In this document: piece by piece, positions 39,501 to 48,192 of the stretch | Position numbering within the stretch: the stretch's first letter is position 1 | How the letters are laid out: each line of letters begins with the position of its first letter | Origin: an uncultured Bartonella sp. | Lineage (GTDB): Bacteria; Pseudomonadota; Alphaproteobacteria; Rhizobiales; Rhizobiaceae | Direction of reading: 5' to 3' | Assembly (NCBI RefSeq): GCF_946479275.1 | Contig: NZ_CAMLFE010000007.1 | Location: 1 to 64,000, forward strand | Length of the DNA: 64,000 nt | Program-made: the position numbers and the translations under genes | The notes under the pieces: model-generated | Seen by the model: only the letters and a program-made list of their open reading frames with translations | The model's database searches: none | Told to the model about the DNA's origin: nothing

Positions 39501-39822
39501 GAAGACACAAGGCACGCCCGACTATCTTGCAACAGTGACGGATGGTGAAGACGAAGAAGAAACCATCGAGGACGCCGATTCGATTGCCGATATTGTGGCT
39601 GCCGGCAGCGCCGGAGAAAATATGGAAGAACTTTACTTGCAAGCTGTCAAAGTGGTCATGCGCGACAAGAAATGTTCAACATCCTATATCCAGCGCCGTT
39701 TGAGTATCGGTTATAACAAGGCAGCAACGCTGGTTGAACGCATGGAGGCTGAAGGCATTGTCGGTCCGGCCAACCATGTGGGAAAACGTGAAATTCTTTT
39801 AAACCATGGCCATGAACTTTGA
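36535..39822 (+). CDS. ftsK: FtsK/SpoIIIE-type DNA translocase without membrane domain
   Basis: This DNA-pumping ATPase acts in chromosome segregation at the division site. The 1,095-residue protein has no N-terminal membrane helices, unlike classical FtsK. It has a very long Pro/Thr/Gln-rich linker (about 40-590), including an [22 protein letters not shown] run near 540. The motor follows: [20 protein letters not shown] near 637-656, Walker [17 protein letters not shown] near 739, Walker [14 protein letters not shown] near 872 and [20 protein letters not shown] near 912-931. A C-terminal winged-helix gamma domain reads DNA polarity signals ([20 protein letters not shown] near 1050). The ATG at 36535 is preferred; a TTG at 36487 is possible. 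Confidence 0.88.
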   Translation: MRNLKTNPVSLNPDAKPVSGATAKPDEAVSGASSQTQYPTIWKKAFALGQNVRFTRTPEVEIVRKRVESDPDFAEKLKAFEEEQRQKRENVALKEDISENKEPVTLAGTTSLEQGKTQVRSLQDEVIASVKRKNIEQNYSVKSVYMRPQNNSAAQIRNDTSMQEVVSEVEKQVPEINKPADIKPFYLSDSAFFECGPDILEKLATFMPQNESEPQPVETPLKSENTIAPETSTNITPPTMDTTPVVIEKKPVVTVQKMSLDGALTSSASQLPPVASTLMTGNASEEKSGLKVEEKSIADLYRVLECRFPKKSGNGSENPTEKAEESIEQQAVTPVVTQPTSTEPAAATPVARDAAVEEPELADTDRANTVIFDTAPQSIVNQTAVTESVSLSSVSPAITPRLTETPVLQVVTPLPDNSVVTTFNNQGQVVIENAGVEKNTENTVENNAQTSEPVGVTVFQAAPQNPVSISPSGQQKTVNVSAGIIEDIEPVKTANLASGQSLSQAVTPQQSGEEKAPEQKEKSQAVAQNAITTKNATTAPMATNAPIATTAPNTTISPVATKATISAPFRTLNPAFIPSPKSQSDDSYIFPSIDLLQEPEHKDGAVISQETLERSAGLLESVLEDFGIKGEIIHVRPGPVVTMYEFEPAAGVKSSRVIGLSDDIARSMSAISARVAVIPGRNVIGIELPNKVRETVYLREIIQSKTFQDSNYKLPLALGKNIGGEPVIAELAKMPHLLVAGTTGSGKSVAINAMILSLLYRLKPEQCRLIMVDPKMLELSIYDGIPHLLTPVVTDPKKAVTALKWAVREMEDRYRKMAKLGVRNIDGFNQRVSAAAEKGETITCRVQSGFDKETGEMLYHEEAMDLSRLPYIVIIVDEMADLMMVAGKEIEGAIQRLAQMARAAGIHLIMATQRPSVDVITGTIKANFPTRISFQVTSKIDSRTILGEQGAETLLGQGDMLHMVGGGRIVRVHGPFVSDEEVEHVVAHLKTQGTPDYLATVTDGEDEEETIEDADSIADIVAAGSAGENMEELYLQAVKVVMRDKKCSTSYIQRRLSIGYNKAATLVERMEAEGIVGPANHVGKREILLNHGHEL

Positions 39823-39850
39823 TAATCGGTTGAGTTAACCAATTCGCGAG

Positions 39851-39881
39851 AAGGCGTAGACCGTTATGTCTGCGCCTTTTT
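39851..39881 (+). terminator. Intrinsic terminator of ftsK
   Basis: AAGGCGTAGAC (39851-39861) and GTCTGCGCCTT (39868-39878) form an 11-bp stem with one G-T pair, followed by a T-run. It sits about 30 bp after the ftsK stop. Confidence 0.85.
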
Positions 39882-40132
39882 GCTATTGCCAGATTCAAAT
39901 CCCGTATTTTTAAAAAGATAGAGATGCTTTAATCCATAGAAAGGACTGAAGAAATGACGGTCAATCCATTGAAGTGATTGACGAGTTTCGAACATATTTG
40001 AAAGATATCTTTCAACCGAAGTTTCAAAAATTTTATAACTACCGATAAGAATGTTTCCTGATTCCTTTTGAAACTTTTTGCTCTTTCCTGTAAAAGATTG
40101 AATTAACATTTCTTTAACCGGTGGAGCAATCC

Positions 40133-42664
40133 TTGGCATTTCTGGATTTTCTATCTCAAAGTACAATCAGAAACGCTTTTTTGAGCGGCAAGTGTTCTTT
40201 CGTGCTTGACCGCAACGCATCGGTTTTATTGTGGCTTGATGGTGCTGCTCTTTCATTTTTCGGCTTTTCATCACTTACCGATGCACTTGATCGGGAAGAG
40301 ATTTTCGATGGTGCAGTCAAACGTCAGATCGAAAATGGCATCAAAAGCGGGCGTCCGGTTCATATGCGTGGAAAAAACGGAGCACGGTCTTTCAATCTGT
40401 CACTCATATCCGGCGGAGCCGTTGCATCAAATGGAACGCAGGGAGAAACTGTACCGGACGAACAAAACCGGTTGATTTTTGCTTCTGAGATCAATCCAGA
40501 CAAGACAACAAATGGGCCTGATCGGAATATTTTGGCTACTCAACCGGAAGCACTTCTTGTAGGGCTTGAAGGTAAGAATATTTCGGCTGCTATTTTTGAT
40601 GACGGAAATAAAATTCTTGCAAAGACAGGTAATTTTCAGCCGCTTGGCGATGCGCTACAAATTTTTCTTTCTTCCATTGACGGTTTTTCACCTGTTAAAA
40701 CATTGATGGAAATTGGTGGGGAAAAAGTACAGGTAAATGCTATCCGCTTAAGCAAAATGCCACAACGTTTTCTCGTTCTTTGCTTCGATATCCTAGCTAT
40801 AGATGGAGACGCGGCTGATCAAAACAACGCGAAGACACATGCAAAGCCAACCCGTTTTACATGGCAAATGGATAAGAACGGTGCGTTCAGCAATTTTTCC
40901 AACGAGTTTTACGATCTTGGGGGTGACGCCGAAAAATTGCTTGGCCGTTCGCTTGCCGATCTTGCCAGTGAATACAAAAATTCCGGTTTTTTAAGCCTTG
41001 AAAAAAACATTTCGCAATGCACCCCCTGGCAGGATGCGGTGGTTCTTTTCCCTGCTAGAGGAGAACACGCAAATTTGGAAGTCAGCTTGTCTGGCCTTCC
41101 CATTTTGTCGATTGATGGAAAAATTGACGGATTTCGCGGCTCTGGCACAGTCGAGGCTCTGTTCGACGGGCTGCCAAATCCGGAGAGTGAAAATCGGGAT
41201 GTTGTGTCTGTTTCAACTGTCGAGAAAAATTTAACTTCAGTTCCTGAAAAGCCAATCGAGAACGAGACAATTCAATCGCAATTGTTGACACATAATATTG
41301 CGCCGGATGATGGAGATAAGCCGGCTTTCTCTGTGGAAGAAAATCAATCTGATCAAACTTTGCAAGAGCGCGATAGGGACACGAGCTTGAACAGTTCGGA
41401 ACGCTCGGCTTTTCGTGAAATTGCGGAACGTTTGCGCAGCGAATTACAATTGCCCGCCGTGGCGCGGCCGCTTTCGGAAGCTCTAAAAACCGATAAAACG
41501 GCTCATGACGACACATTGGCCGGCGACAGCAAGTTTACCCCCGAACAGTCTTCCCTTCTCAATTTGCTGGATACAGCAACAGATGGTGTTGTCTTTCTTG
41601 ATAATGAAGGCTCTATAGAAGGTTTTAGCGCAGCCGCGTCGGCTCTTACCGGTTACGAAAAACAGGACGTGACCGGTAAACCTTTTAAAAGCTTGTTCCG
41701 CCCGACATCCGAAGAAGCGATCGATAATTATCTTGCCGCACTTAAAAGCGGTGGAGCAAAACGCTTATTCAACCGTGGTCAATCGGCCGATATTCAAACT
41801 AAGGGCGGTGATGACATTCGGGTTTTCGTCACTCTCGTACCGCTTTCCAACCAAAAAGGATATGCGGGGCTTTTGCGCGATATGACGAATGTGTCGGCTC
41901 AAAGCCAGCCAATCTATGATAACGAGGTTTTTGCACAAACCATCCACGAGATCAGGACGCCGCTTAACGCCATGATCGGTTTTGCCGATATCATGCGGGA
42001 AGAACGTTTCGGCCGAATAGAAAACGAGCGTTACCGTGGCTATTTGCGCGACATTGTTTCTTCGGGCAAACATATATTGTCACTCGTTAACTCTTTTCTT
42101 GAAAAGGCAAAATCGCGTTACGAAGAAAAATCGCGTTCGGCAGGAAAGAATAATGAACGGATAGTAGACGACCGGCAATCTTCAGTGCCGAGTTTTGACG
42201 TTATCCAGCAATTGAGGAAATCGGTTGCATTGTTTGAAAATCAGGCAAACGAAAACGGCATTATTATTCGCATCATTATGCCCCCCAAAATACCGGCAAT
42301 CGGAATTGATGCGCAGGAATTCAGGCAAATTATTTTCAATCTTTTGTCAAATGCTATCCGTTTTACCCAAAGTGGCGGTCAAATTGTGGTGCATCTTTCT
42401 TCAACGGACAAGAATTTAGTGAAATTGTCGGTGAGCGATAATGGTATCGGTATGAACGAGGAAGAAATGGCGCGCGCCCTTCAGCCCTATGGACAGGTTG
42501 CAAGAAAGGACGGGCGCGCGGGAGACGCTGTGTTTACCGGTACCGGTCTTGGCCTTCCGACAACAAAAGGGCTTGTCGAAAAAATTGGTGGGCGGCTCGT
42601 TCTCTTATCAAAACCGGGACAGGGAACAACTGTGGAAGTGTTTTTCCCTGTTAACCATTTCTGA
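40133..42664 (+). CDS. PAS-domain sensor histidine kinase of the PdhS/PleC/DivJ type
   Basis: The 843-residue soluble histidine kinase has no membrane helix. Recognisable parts are a divergent N-terminal half, a PAS domain (about 475-580; LNLLDTATDGVVFLDNEGSI near 479-498), and a HisKA dimer domain with the phospho-acceptor His in FAQTIHEIRTPLNAMIGFAD near residue 604. The HATPase domain has N box LLSNAIRFTQSGGQ near 740 and G boxes DNGIGM and GTGLGLPTTKGL. FGRIENERYRGYLRDIVSSG after the H-box is typical of the alphaproteobacterial PdhS/PleC/DivJ cell-cycle kinases acting on DivK/PleD-like regulators. A TTG at 40133 has GGAG six bases upstream; a GTG at 40121 is the alternative. Confidence 0.85.
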   Translation: MAFLDFLSQSTIRNAFLSGKCSFVLDRNASVLLWLDGAALSFFGFSSLTDALDREEIFDGAVKRQIENGIKSGRPVHMRGKNGARSFNLSLISGGAVASNGTQGETVPDEQNRLIFASEINPDKTTNGPDRNILATQPEALLVGLEGKNISAAIFDDGNKILAKTGNFQPLGDALQIFLSSIDGFSPVKTLMEIGGEKVQVNAIRLSKMPQRFLVLCFDILAIDGDAADQNNAKTHAKPTRFTWQMDKNGAFSNFSNEFYDLGGDAEKLLGRSLADLASEYKNSGFLSLEKNISQCTPWQDAVVLFPARGEHANLEVSLSGLPILSIDGKIDGFRGSGTVEALFDGLPNPESENRDVVSVSTVEKNLTSVPEKPIENETIQSQLLTHNIAPDDGDKPAFSVEENQSDQTLQERDRDTSLNSSERSAFREIAERLRSELQLPAVARPLSEALKTDKTAHDDTLAGDSKFTPEQSSLLNLLDTATDGVVFLDNEGSIEGFSAAASALTGYEKQDVTGKPFKSLFRPTSEEAIDNYLAALKSGGAKRLFNRGQSADIQTKGGDDIRVFVTLVPLSNQKGYAGLLRDMTNVSAQSQPIYDNEVFAQTIHEIRTPLNAMIGFADIMREERFGRIENERYRGYLRDIVSSGKHILSLVNSFLEKAKSRYEEKSRSAGKNNERIVDDRQSSVPSFDVIQQLRKSVALFENQANENGIIIRIIMPPKIPAIGIDAQEFRQIIFNLLSNAIRFTQSGGQIVVHLSSTDKNLVKLSVSDNGIGMNEEEMARALQPYGQVARKDGRAGDAVFTGTGLGLPTTKGLVEKIGGRLVLLSKPGQGTTVEVFFPVNHF

Positions 42665-43035
42665 GAAAGCGTGCTTTTGGAAAGACGGTATCGAGAAGGC
42701 CAGCCCGAAAAGGTTGTGTCAATAAAGCCGATTTATGAAAACACAGCTTTTGAAAACACATGATTTACAGGGGCCTCGATTATAAGGGCATTGGAAAAAA
42801 TTGTGCTCTCTCGAAATAGGGCAAAAAATCGTGCCCCGCATTAATATCACTGATGTGTCGAGAACCATATTTCTTATCAAAAATTTTGTCTTTCTTGCAA
42901 GTGCGTTAAGCCTGTCCCAAACTTCAACATTTCAGGCTTTGCGGAACATTTCGGGGCAAATTTGACGGACTGATTGTTACATTTGTTTTAAATATTGTCA
43001 GACATTGCACCGTATGGCCTTTCACTTTTTTGAGC
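42665..43035. other. Intergenic region between the kinase and mscL
   Basis: 370 bp without a protein-like frame, RNA gene or clear terminator. It is flanked by the convergent 3' ends of the kinase and mscL genes, so only terminators would be expected. Confidence 0.4.
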
Positions 43036-43449
43036 TTATTTTTTTGCGGCCAACAGATCGCGTATTTCGGTTAGTAACACTTCGTCACGCGGAACCGGCT
43101 TTGGTGCAGGTGCTTGCTGCTCTTTACGGTGCATTGCATTGATTGCTTTAACAACCATAAACAATACCCATGCAATGATAAGAAAATTGATGAACAAAGT
43201 AATGAAATGACCGTAGGCGATTGTGGCACCGGCTTCACGCGCTGCCGCAAGAGTTGTCTGTTTTTCACCGGCAAGCTGGATGAACATATTGGAGAAATCT
43301 ATGCCACCTGTAATGAGCCCGATGACCGGCATGAGCAAATCGTTGACAATCGAATTGACAAGTCCGCCGAAGGCACCGCCGATAATAACACCAATGGCCA
43401 GATCAATCATATTGCCTTTTAGTGCAAATTCCCGAAACTCTTTTAGCAT
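43036..43449 (-). CDS. mscL: Large-conductance mechanosensitive channel MscL
   Basis: This homopentameric emergency-release channel opens under membrane tension during osmotic downshock. The 137-residue protein has the N-terminal amphipathic helix [20 protein letters not shown], then TM1 [20 protein letters not shown] near 21-40. A short periplasmic loop, TM2 near 78-100 ([20 protein letters not shown]) and a cytoplasmic helical bundle ending in [13 protein letters not shown] follow. ATG start, family-typical length. It complements ProP in osmotic balance, though the two are not adjacent. Confidence 0.97.
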   Translation of the reverse strand: MLKEFREFALKGNMIDLAIGVIIGGAFGGLVNSIVNDLLMPVIGLITGGIDFSNMFIQLAGEKQTTLAAAREAGATIAYGHFITLFINFLIIAWVLFMVVKAINAMHRKEQQAPAPKPVPRDEVLLTEIRDLLAAKK

Positions 43450-43606
43450 AAGCCTGTTCCTCGCCTGTCGTTGATAGTTCTAAATTCTGGCAATAATCAC
43501 TGACGATTATGCTCTGACGGTAAAATATGGCACAATCACTATAAGAAAAGACTTTTATTATTATTTCCTGCGCGACCTAAAAAGCATCGTACAGAATTTT
43601 CCCGAT

Positions 43607-44002
43607 TTAAAGTTTATCGGCTCCATTGTCGGGGGAAGTTTCGTTATTTTTGAAGTCGTTTTTAAACTTGTCAAAGAAATATTTCATTGTGTCATAAGCC
43701 TGATCCATATCCTGTTTGCTGGGCAGGCTCGTTTTGGCTTTATTTTGTTGAAGTTCGGCAATTTTATCTTTCAACGTCTTGATTTCCTGTTCATAGCGTG
43801 CGCGATCGTCATTCGAAATAGCGCAAGTTATTTTCCCGTCTTTATCAAGACATTTGTCGATGCTGCCGGTATCGCCATCAAAACGCAAATAACCGCCATC
43901 GACTTTTTGAAATTCGAAACGATGATCGGATGCAGAACCGATTGTTGTCAAACCGATGGCACAAAACGACGCAAGAACAAGTGTTTTTAGAAAAGTCGAC
44001 AT
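43607..44002 (-). CDS. Small exported protein with coiled coil
   Basis: The 131-residue protein has a signal peptide (MSTFLKTLVLASFCAIGL, cleavage near residue 25 after GSAS) and a short compact part with two cysteines (IDKCLDKDGKITCAIS near 48-63). A charged helical coiled coil (RYEQEIKTLKDKIAELQQNK near 69-88) follows, then a C-terminal helix rich in Lys, Asp and Phe. It is probably periplasmic with one disulfide. Similar small proteins occur in Rhizobiales without known function. ATG start; stands alone. Confidence 0.65.
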   Translation of the reverse strand: MSTFLKTLVLASFCAIGLTTIGSASDHRFEFQKVDGGYLRFDGDTGSIDKCLDKDGKITCAISNDDRARYEQEIKTLKDKIAELQQNKAKTSLPSKQDMDQAYDTMKYFFDKFKNDFKNNETSPDNGADKL

Positions 44003-44096
44003 TTTTATTCCTTGGTTGAAACTCTCACATCTTTTATATAGGGATGAATGAAGATATTTCCCGTCTCATGGGCGCTTACGTCTGGCGGGGTTAAAG

Positions 44097-44462
44097 ATGT
44101 TAGGCTCGAAAGATATGGCCTTGATTTATAAGATTGTGTCGAAAGACGAATGGGAAAAAGCCGAGAAAACGGGTGTTTTTCCCGGTGCTGCAGTTGATAT
44201 TGCCGACGGTTTTATACACTTTTCAACTGGCGAACAGGTGGCAGAAACGGCAAATAAACATTTTAAAGAGCAAAAGAATCTCTTGCTTGTAGCCGTTGAT
44301 GAAGATCAGCTTGATGAAGAGGCACTGCGTTATGAAGTGTCTCGTGGCGGGGCGTTTTTCCCCCATCTTTATGGTGACTTATCACTTGAAGCTGTTGTCG
44401 GTGTCAGTCCTTTTGAAGCCGACGAGAAAGGCATGTTCCATTTCAGCGAGGTTTTGCCATGA
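44097..44462 (+). CDS. DUF952 domain protein
   Basis: The 121-residue protein matches the DUF952 family: [20 protein letters not shown] near 9-28, [20 protein letters not shown] near 37-56 and a C-terminal [19 protein letters not shown] near 85-103. The fold is related to ADP-ribosyltransferase/RNA phosphotransferase-like proteins in some databases, but no activity is known to me. Its stop overlaps the pyrD start by 4 bp (ATGA), so the two are co-translated; this pairing with pyrD recurs in Rhizobiales. An internal ATG at 44115 is an alternative start; 44097 has GGGG upstream. Confidence 0.85.
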   Translation: MLGSKDMALIYKIVSKDEWEKAEKTGVFPGAAVDIADGFIHFSTGEQVAETANKHFKEQKNLLLVAVDEDQLDEEALRYEVSRGGAFFPHLYGDLSLEAVVGVSPFEADEKGMFHFSEVLP

Positions 44463-45547
44463 ACCTCTATCGTTCTTTATTACGCCCGTTGGTTTTTTGC
44501 CTGTCACCGGAAAATGCCCACAAGCTTTCTATTCTTGCATTGAAGATGGGCTTCACTTCGGGGCCTAAAATCCATGACCAACGTTTGGGCGTGAATATTG
44601 CCGGAATGGAATTCCCGAATTTTTTAGGCTTGGCCGCCGGATATGATAAAAATGCGGAAGTTCCCGATCAATTATTGCACTTGGGCTTCGGCTTTAGCGA
44701 AGTTGGAACGATCACGCCGCGCCCGCAGGCGGGCAACCCGCAACCCCGCCTCTTTCGTCTCTGTGAAGACGAGGCGGTGATCAATCGCATGGGGTTTAAC
44801 AATGAGGGGCATGAAGCTGCTCATAAACGTCTTGCTATGCGTAAAAAGCAAGGCATTGTCGGAGTCAATATCGGAGCCAACAAGGATTCCGATGACCGCA
44901 TTCTCGACTATTCGCGCGGCATTCATTGTTTTTATGATGTTGCAAGTTTTTTTACAATCAACATCTCTTCACCAAACACGCCGGGTTTGCGAAATTTGCA
45001 AGCCCGCGACAGTTTGAGAGAATTGCTCTTGTCGGTGAGCGGTGCAAGAGCGGAAGAAAAACAAAAGACGGGGGTTCATGTTCCGGTCTTTTTAAAAATT
45101 GCACCTGATTTGACTGAAGAAGGGCTTGATGACGTAGCTGCCGAGCTTCTCGACTCCGACGTTGACGGGCTTATTGTTTCCAATACGACACTTTCAAGAA
45201 CCGGACTTAAAAATAAAACATTCAGGAGCGAATCGGGCGGGCTTTCCGGAAAGCCGTTATTTGAACGCTCGACGATCATCCTTGCGAAGATGCGCAAGAG
45301 AATACAGCAGAAAAAAGCAATTATCGGGGTTGGCGGCGTTTATGACGAGAAAACAGCACTGGAAAAAATCAAAGCTGGGGCCGATCTTGTCGAACTTTAT
45401 AGTGCAATGGTCTACGAAGGTGCAGGGCTTGTGAGACACATTTTGAAAAATGTGATTGGAATCATGGAAAATGATGGTGCGAAAAAGATAGGGGAGTATC
45501 GCGACCTGTCTTTGAATGAATGGGCCAACCGCAAAATCCCTGATTAG
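44459..45547 (+). CDS. pyrD: Dihydroorotate dehydrogenase (quinone), class 2, PyrD
   Basis: This membrane-associated FMN enzyme of pyrimidine synthesis oxidises dihydroorotate to orotate with quinone. The 362-residue length, the N-terminal membrane-binding helical part ([20 protein letters not shown], residues 4-23) and the catalytic Ser region [17 protein letters not shown] near 166-182 mark class 2. FMN and substrate motifs are [15 protein letters not shown] near 56-70, NRMGFNNEG near 110-118, [17 protein letters not shown], and [20 protein letters not shown] near 296-315. It is coupled to the DUF952 gene. Its last five codons and stop lie inside a 23-bp tandem repeat. Confidence 0.97.
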   Translation: MNLYRSLLRPLVFCLSPENAHKLSILALKMGFTSGPKIHDQRLGVNIAGMEFPNFLGLAAGYDKNAEVPDQLLHLGFGFSEVGTITPRPQAGNPQPRLFRLCEDEAVINRMGFNNEGHEAAHKRLAMRKKQGIVGVNIGANKDSDDRILDYSRGIHCFYDVASFFTINISSPNTPGLRNLQARDSLRELLLSVSGARAEEKQKTGVHVPVFLKIAPDLTEEGLDDVAAELLDSDVDGLIVSNTTLSRTGLKNKTFRSESGGLSGKPLFERSTIILAKMRKRIQQKKAIIGVGGVYDEKTALEKIKAGADLVELYSAMVYEGAGLVRHILKNVIGIMENDGAKKIGEYRDLSLNEWANRKIPD

Positions 45548-45578
45548 GGGCACACAAAATCCCTGATTAGGGGCACGC
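45533..45578. repeat. 23-bp tandem repeat, two copies, spanning the pyrD stop codon
   Basis: Copy 1 (45533-45555) and copy 2 (45556-45578) differ at one base near the end. Each contains CCCTGATTAGGGGCAC, itself a CCCTGATTAGGG inverted repeat. Copy 1 encodes the end of PyrD and its stop; copy 2 lies just after it. A recent slippage duplication. Confidence 0.9.
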
Positions 45579-45581
45579 CAA

Positions 45582-45690
45582 GCGGTTCCCCAAAAGTGTG
45601 AAACGGTTTTGGGATAAGAACCGCGTTTACTAAAAACTCAGGTTCCCCAAAAGTGCCCAAGCAGTGCCTGAAAAGTGCGAAGCGGTTTTT
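45582..45690. repeat. Rhizobial-type intergenic repeat element (REP-like)
   Basis: GGTTCCCCAAAAGTG occurs at 45584-45598 and again at 45641-45655. Between them, AAACGGTTTTGGGATAAGAA and CCGCGTTT form an imperfect palindrome. AAAGTGCGAAGCGGTTTTTT closes the element. The words resemble dispersed palindromic elements common between genes in Rhizobiales (recalled). 45691-45972 contains nothing else I can name. Confidence 0.5.
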
Positions 45691-45972
45691 TTCAATAACA
45701 CTGCGACAGGTAAAAAATACGGTTTTGGAAAACTGTTGATTGCAAGTTTTCTATAGAAGAAAAGAGACGTATTTTGCGCTTGTTTTAATCCGTATGCTTT
45801 GTCAAGTTTATAAGCGCGGTCACATAGACAAGCAAAAATTTCAGGACTTTTGAAGTTTGGCAAAACAAAAACGACTGAAAATGCCAATAAATAGAGTTTA
45901 AATGCGCTTAGGCACTTGCAAAATTGTTCGATCTTCCGTATGTCACCCGTCAGAATGTTTAATTCTGACGAT

Positions 45973-46049
45973 GCGGTTGTAGCTCAGTTGGTTAGAGCGC
46001 TGGTTTGTGGCACCAGAGGTCGTAGGTTCGACTCCCACCAACCGTACCA
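45973..46049 (+). tRNA. tRNA-His (GTG), alphaproteobacterial type without G-1
   Basis: The 77-nt cloverleaf has acceptor GCGGTTG pairing with CAACCGT (first pair G-U) and encoded CCA. The anticodon arm is CTGGT-TTGTGGC-ACCAG with anticodon GTG, and the T-arm has GGTTCGACTCC. The discriminator is A and the base before position 1 is T, so neither the usual extra G-1 nor C73 is present. This is the known divergent form of many alphaproteobacteria, matched by a changed HisRS. Confidence 0.95.
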
Positions 46050-46753
46050 TTCCCTTCAAGCTTTCTTATTTCTTCAGTCTGATTGAAGCTTTACGCTTTT
46101 TGTATCTCCTCATATTTTTATCGGAATAATGGAAAGACGTTGCTTTTATGCGTCGAATTTTTTTGATTGGTCGGAAACGAAAGCTCTGTTCAAAAAGCGC
46201 GAATACGTTTTTGATTGCGACGAGCGCCTTTAAACGAACAGTGAAAATGAAAATGTGAAGGCCGGTTTTTGATCTGTCCTGAGATAACCTCTTCGACGAA
46301 TAATGATATTTCGGGAATCTCCCAATTTTCGACAACCGCAATTCATGTCAGCGAGAAAGTGCGGGATAACGGTTTGCCGCCAGGAGAATGGAAAAAAGTC
46401 AGGATTTTTGAATAGGCAAGCGGGCGTTGAAACAGTTGAACGCCTATTAACGAGTCGTTTTAAAGGTCCTTTGCTTCAAGAAAAAGTATTTTTCTCGCTA
46501 GATTGCACAGAGCGCAAGTTTGCACAAAGCGCCGGATTGCCGGTGGCAATTGGAAAGTGAAGGGCAATGTTGACAGGGTCAGCTTCAGGCAAGACGGCAA
46601 CAATAAATTATAGTAGGTTATAATTGGTCCTCATGGTTCGATGCAAGGCGATTGAAAGGCAATTGTCAGGTTGACAAACGATTGTGCCCGTCACAATTTT
46701 TCAGAATTGATAGTTAATATTGATAGACGATACACATTTCAATTTGGTGTTTT
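46050..46753. other. Intergenic region between tRNA-His and the puuA-like gene
   Basis: About 700 bp. Frames up to 91 codons exist on both strands but lack family motifs and ribosome binding sites. No integrase or attachment-site repeat of the tRNA 3' end is visible, so there is no sign of an island at this tRNA. Confidence 0.45.
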
Positions 46754-48181
46754 ATGACTGTGAAAAAAACAGAAAAGACAAAAGACAAAAATACAAAAAT
46801 ACAGCACGCTTATCTCAAGAATATTTATGGCGTGAAAAATTGGAAAGAAGCGTCGGAGTGGCTCGCTTTTCGCGGTATTGAAGACATTGAATGTATCACA
46901 CCCGATCAGGCAGGTGTCGCACGTGGCAAAATGATGCCGTCAAACAAGTTTACTTCCGATACGTCGCTTGCTCTGCCATCAGCTGTGTTTATGGCGACGA
47001 TTTCCGGCGATTATCCCGAGGATGGCAACGGTTTCCATTATCCTGCCGATGATGGCGATTTGCGGCTGGAGCCCGATCTTGCAACTTTAAGCGTTGTTCC
47101 TTGGGAAGACGATCCGACCGCACAGGTTATTTGTGATATTGTCTACCAGAGCGGCAAGCGGGTGGAATTTACGCCGCGCAATGTTTTGCGCAATGTACTC
47201 GAAGCTTACACAAAGTTGGGGTTGAAACCGGTGGTGGCACCGGAAATAGAATTTTATCTTGTCCAGAAAAATCCTGATCCCGATTATCCGTTGACACCGC
47301 CTGTTGGCCGCTCCGGTCGTGCTATCGGCGGCGGGCAAGGGTATTCCATTGCCGGTGTTAACGAATTCGACGAACTGATTGACGACATGTACCATTTTTC
47401 CGAGGCGCAAGGCTTGGAAATCGACACATTGATCCATGAAGAAGGTGCAGGCCAGCTCGAAATCAATTTGCGTCACGGCGATCCGGTCGAACTTGCCGAT
47501 CAGGTTTTCCTGTTCAAGCGCACCATTCGGGAAGCGGCATTCAAGCATGACATGTATGCAACCTTTATGGCCAAACCCATAGAGGGCCAACCAGGTTCGG
47601 CTATGCATATCCATCAATCTATTGTCGACGTGAAGACCGGAAACAATATTTTTACCCGCGAAGACGGAAGTGAAAGTGAAGCCTTCCGGTATTTTCTGGG
47701 TGGTTTACAGAAACATATGGCAAGTGCAATGGTTATGCTTGCGCCTTATGTCAATTCCTATCGCCGTTTGGTGCCCGATCTTTCGGCGCCGGTCAACCTC
47801 CATTGGGGGTATGACAACCGCACAACAGCATTTCGTGTTCCCCGTTCGGCACCTCAGGCACGACGGGTAGAAAATCGCCTTCCATCTTCCGATGCCAATC
47901 CTTATCTCGCACTTGCGGCATCGCTTGCCTGCGGTCTTATAGGGCTAATCGACAAACTTGAACCTGATAAACCGTCTTCACAGACCGTCAATGCCGATCG
48001 TGTCGACCTGCCACGCGGACTTGTGGAAGCTGTTGCATTGTTTGACGAAAACAAGCGATTGCGTTCGGTGTTGGGGGATGCATTTGTAAACACCTATGCA
48101 GCGATCAAACGACAGGAATTCGAGACGTTCATGGAAGTTATCAGTCCTTGGGAACGGGAATATTTGCTGCTTAATGTTTAG
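46754..48181 (+). CDS. puuA: Glutamine synthetase family protein, probable gamma-glutamylputrescine synthetase
   Basis: The 475-residue member of the glutamine synthetase superfamily lacks the adenylylation features of GlnA and resembles PuuA-type enzymes, which ligate glutamate to putrescine or other amines with ATP. Metal and substrate motifs are APEIEFYLVQ near 142-151, HEEGAGQLEINLRHGDPVE near 228-246, KPIEGQPGSAMHIHQS near 274-289 and RVPRSAPQARRVENRLPSSD near 363-382. The following gene is a PuuB-like oxidase 11 bp downstream, which supports the polyamine role. The amine substrate is not proven by sequence. ATG start with a weak GGTG site. Confidence 0.85.
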   Translation: MTVKKTEKTKDKNTKIQHAYLKNIYGVKNWKEASEWLAFRGIEDIECITPDQAGVARGKMMPSNKFTSDTSLALPSAVFMATISGDYPEDGNGFHYPADDGDLRLEPDLATLSVVPWEDDPTAQVICDIVYQSGKRVEFTPRNVLRNVLEAYTKLGLKPVVAPEIEFYLVQKNPDPDYPLTPPVGRSGRAIGGGQGYSIAGVNEFDELIDDMYHFSEAQGLEIDTLIHEEGAGQLEINLRHGDPVELADQVFLFKRTIREAAFKHDMYATFMAKPIEGQPGSAMHIHQSIVDVKTGNNIFTREDGSESEAFRYFLGGLQKHMASAMVMLAPYVNSYRRLVPDLSAPVNLHWGYDNRTTAFRVPRSAPQARRVENRLPSSDANPYLALAASLACGLIGLIDKLEPDKPSSQTVNADRVDLPRGLVEAVALFDENKRLRSVLGDAFVNTYAAIKRQEFETFMEVISPWEREYLLLNV

Positions 48182-48192
48182 GATATCAGTCG

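Noticed and set aside
38626..39642. 338-codon open frame on the minus strand inside ftsK
   Set aside because: It is the antisense of the conserved FtsK motor domain, with no ribosome binding site or family motif. Long antisense frames are expected from the codon bias.
45630..46341. Minus-strand frames of 85 and 91 codons around tRNA-His
   Set aside because: They overlap repeat DNA or lie beside the tRNA gene without a ribosome binding site, and their composition looks random.
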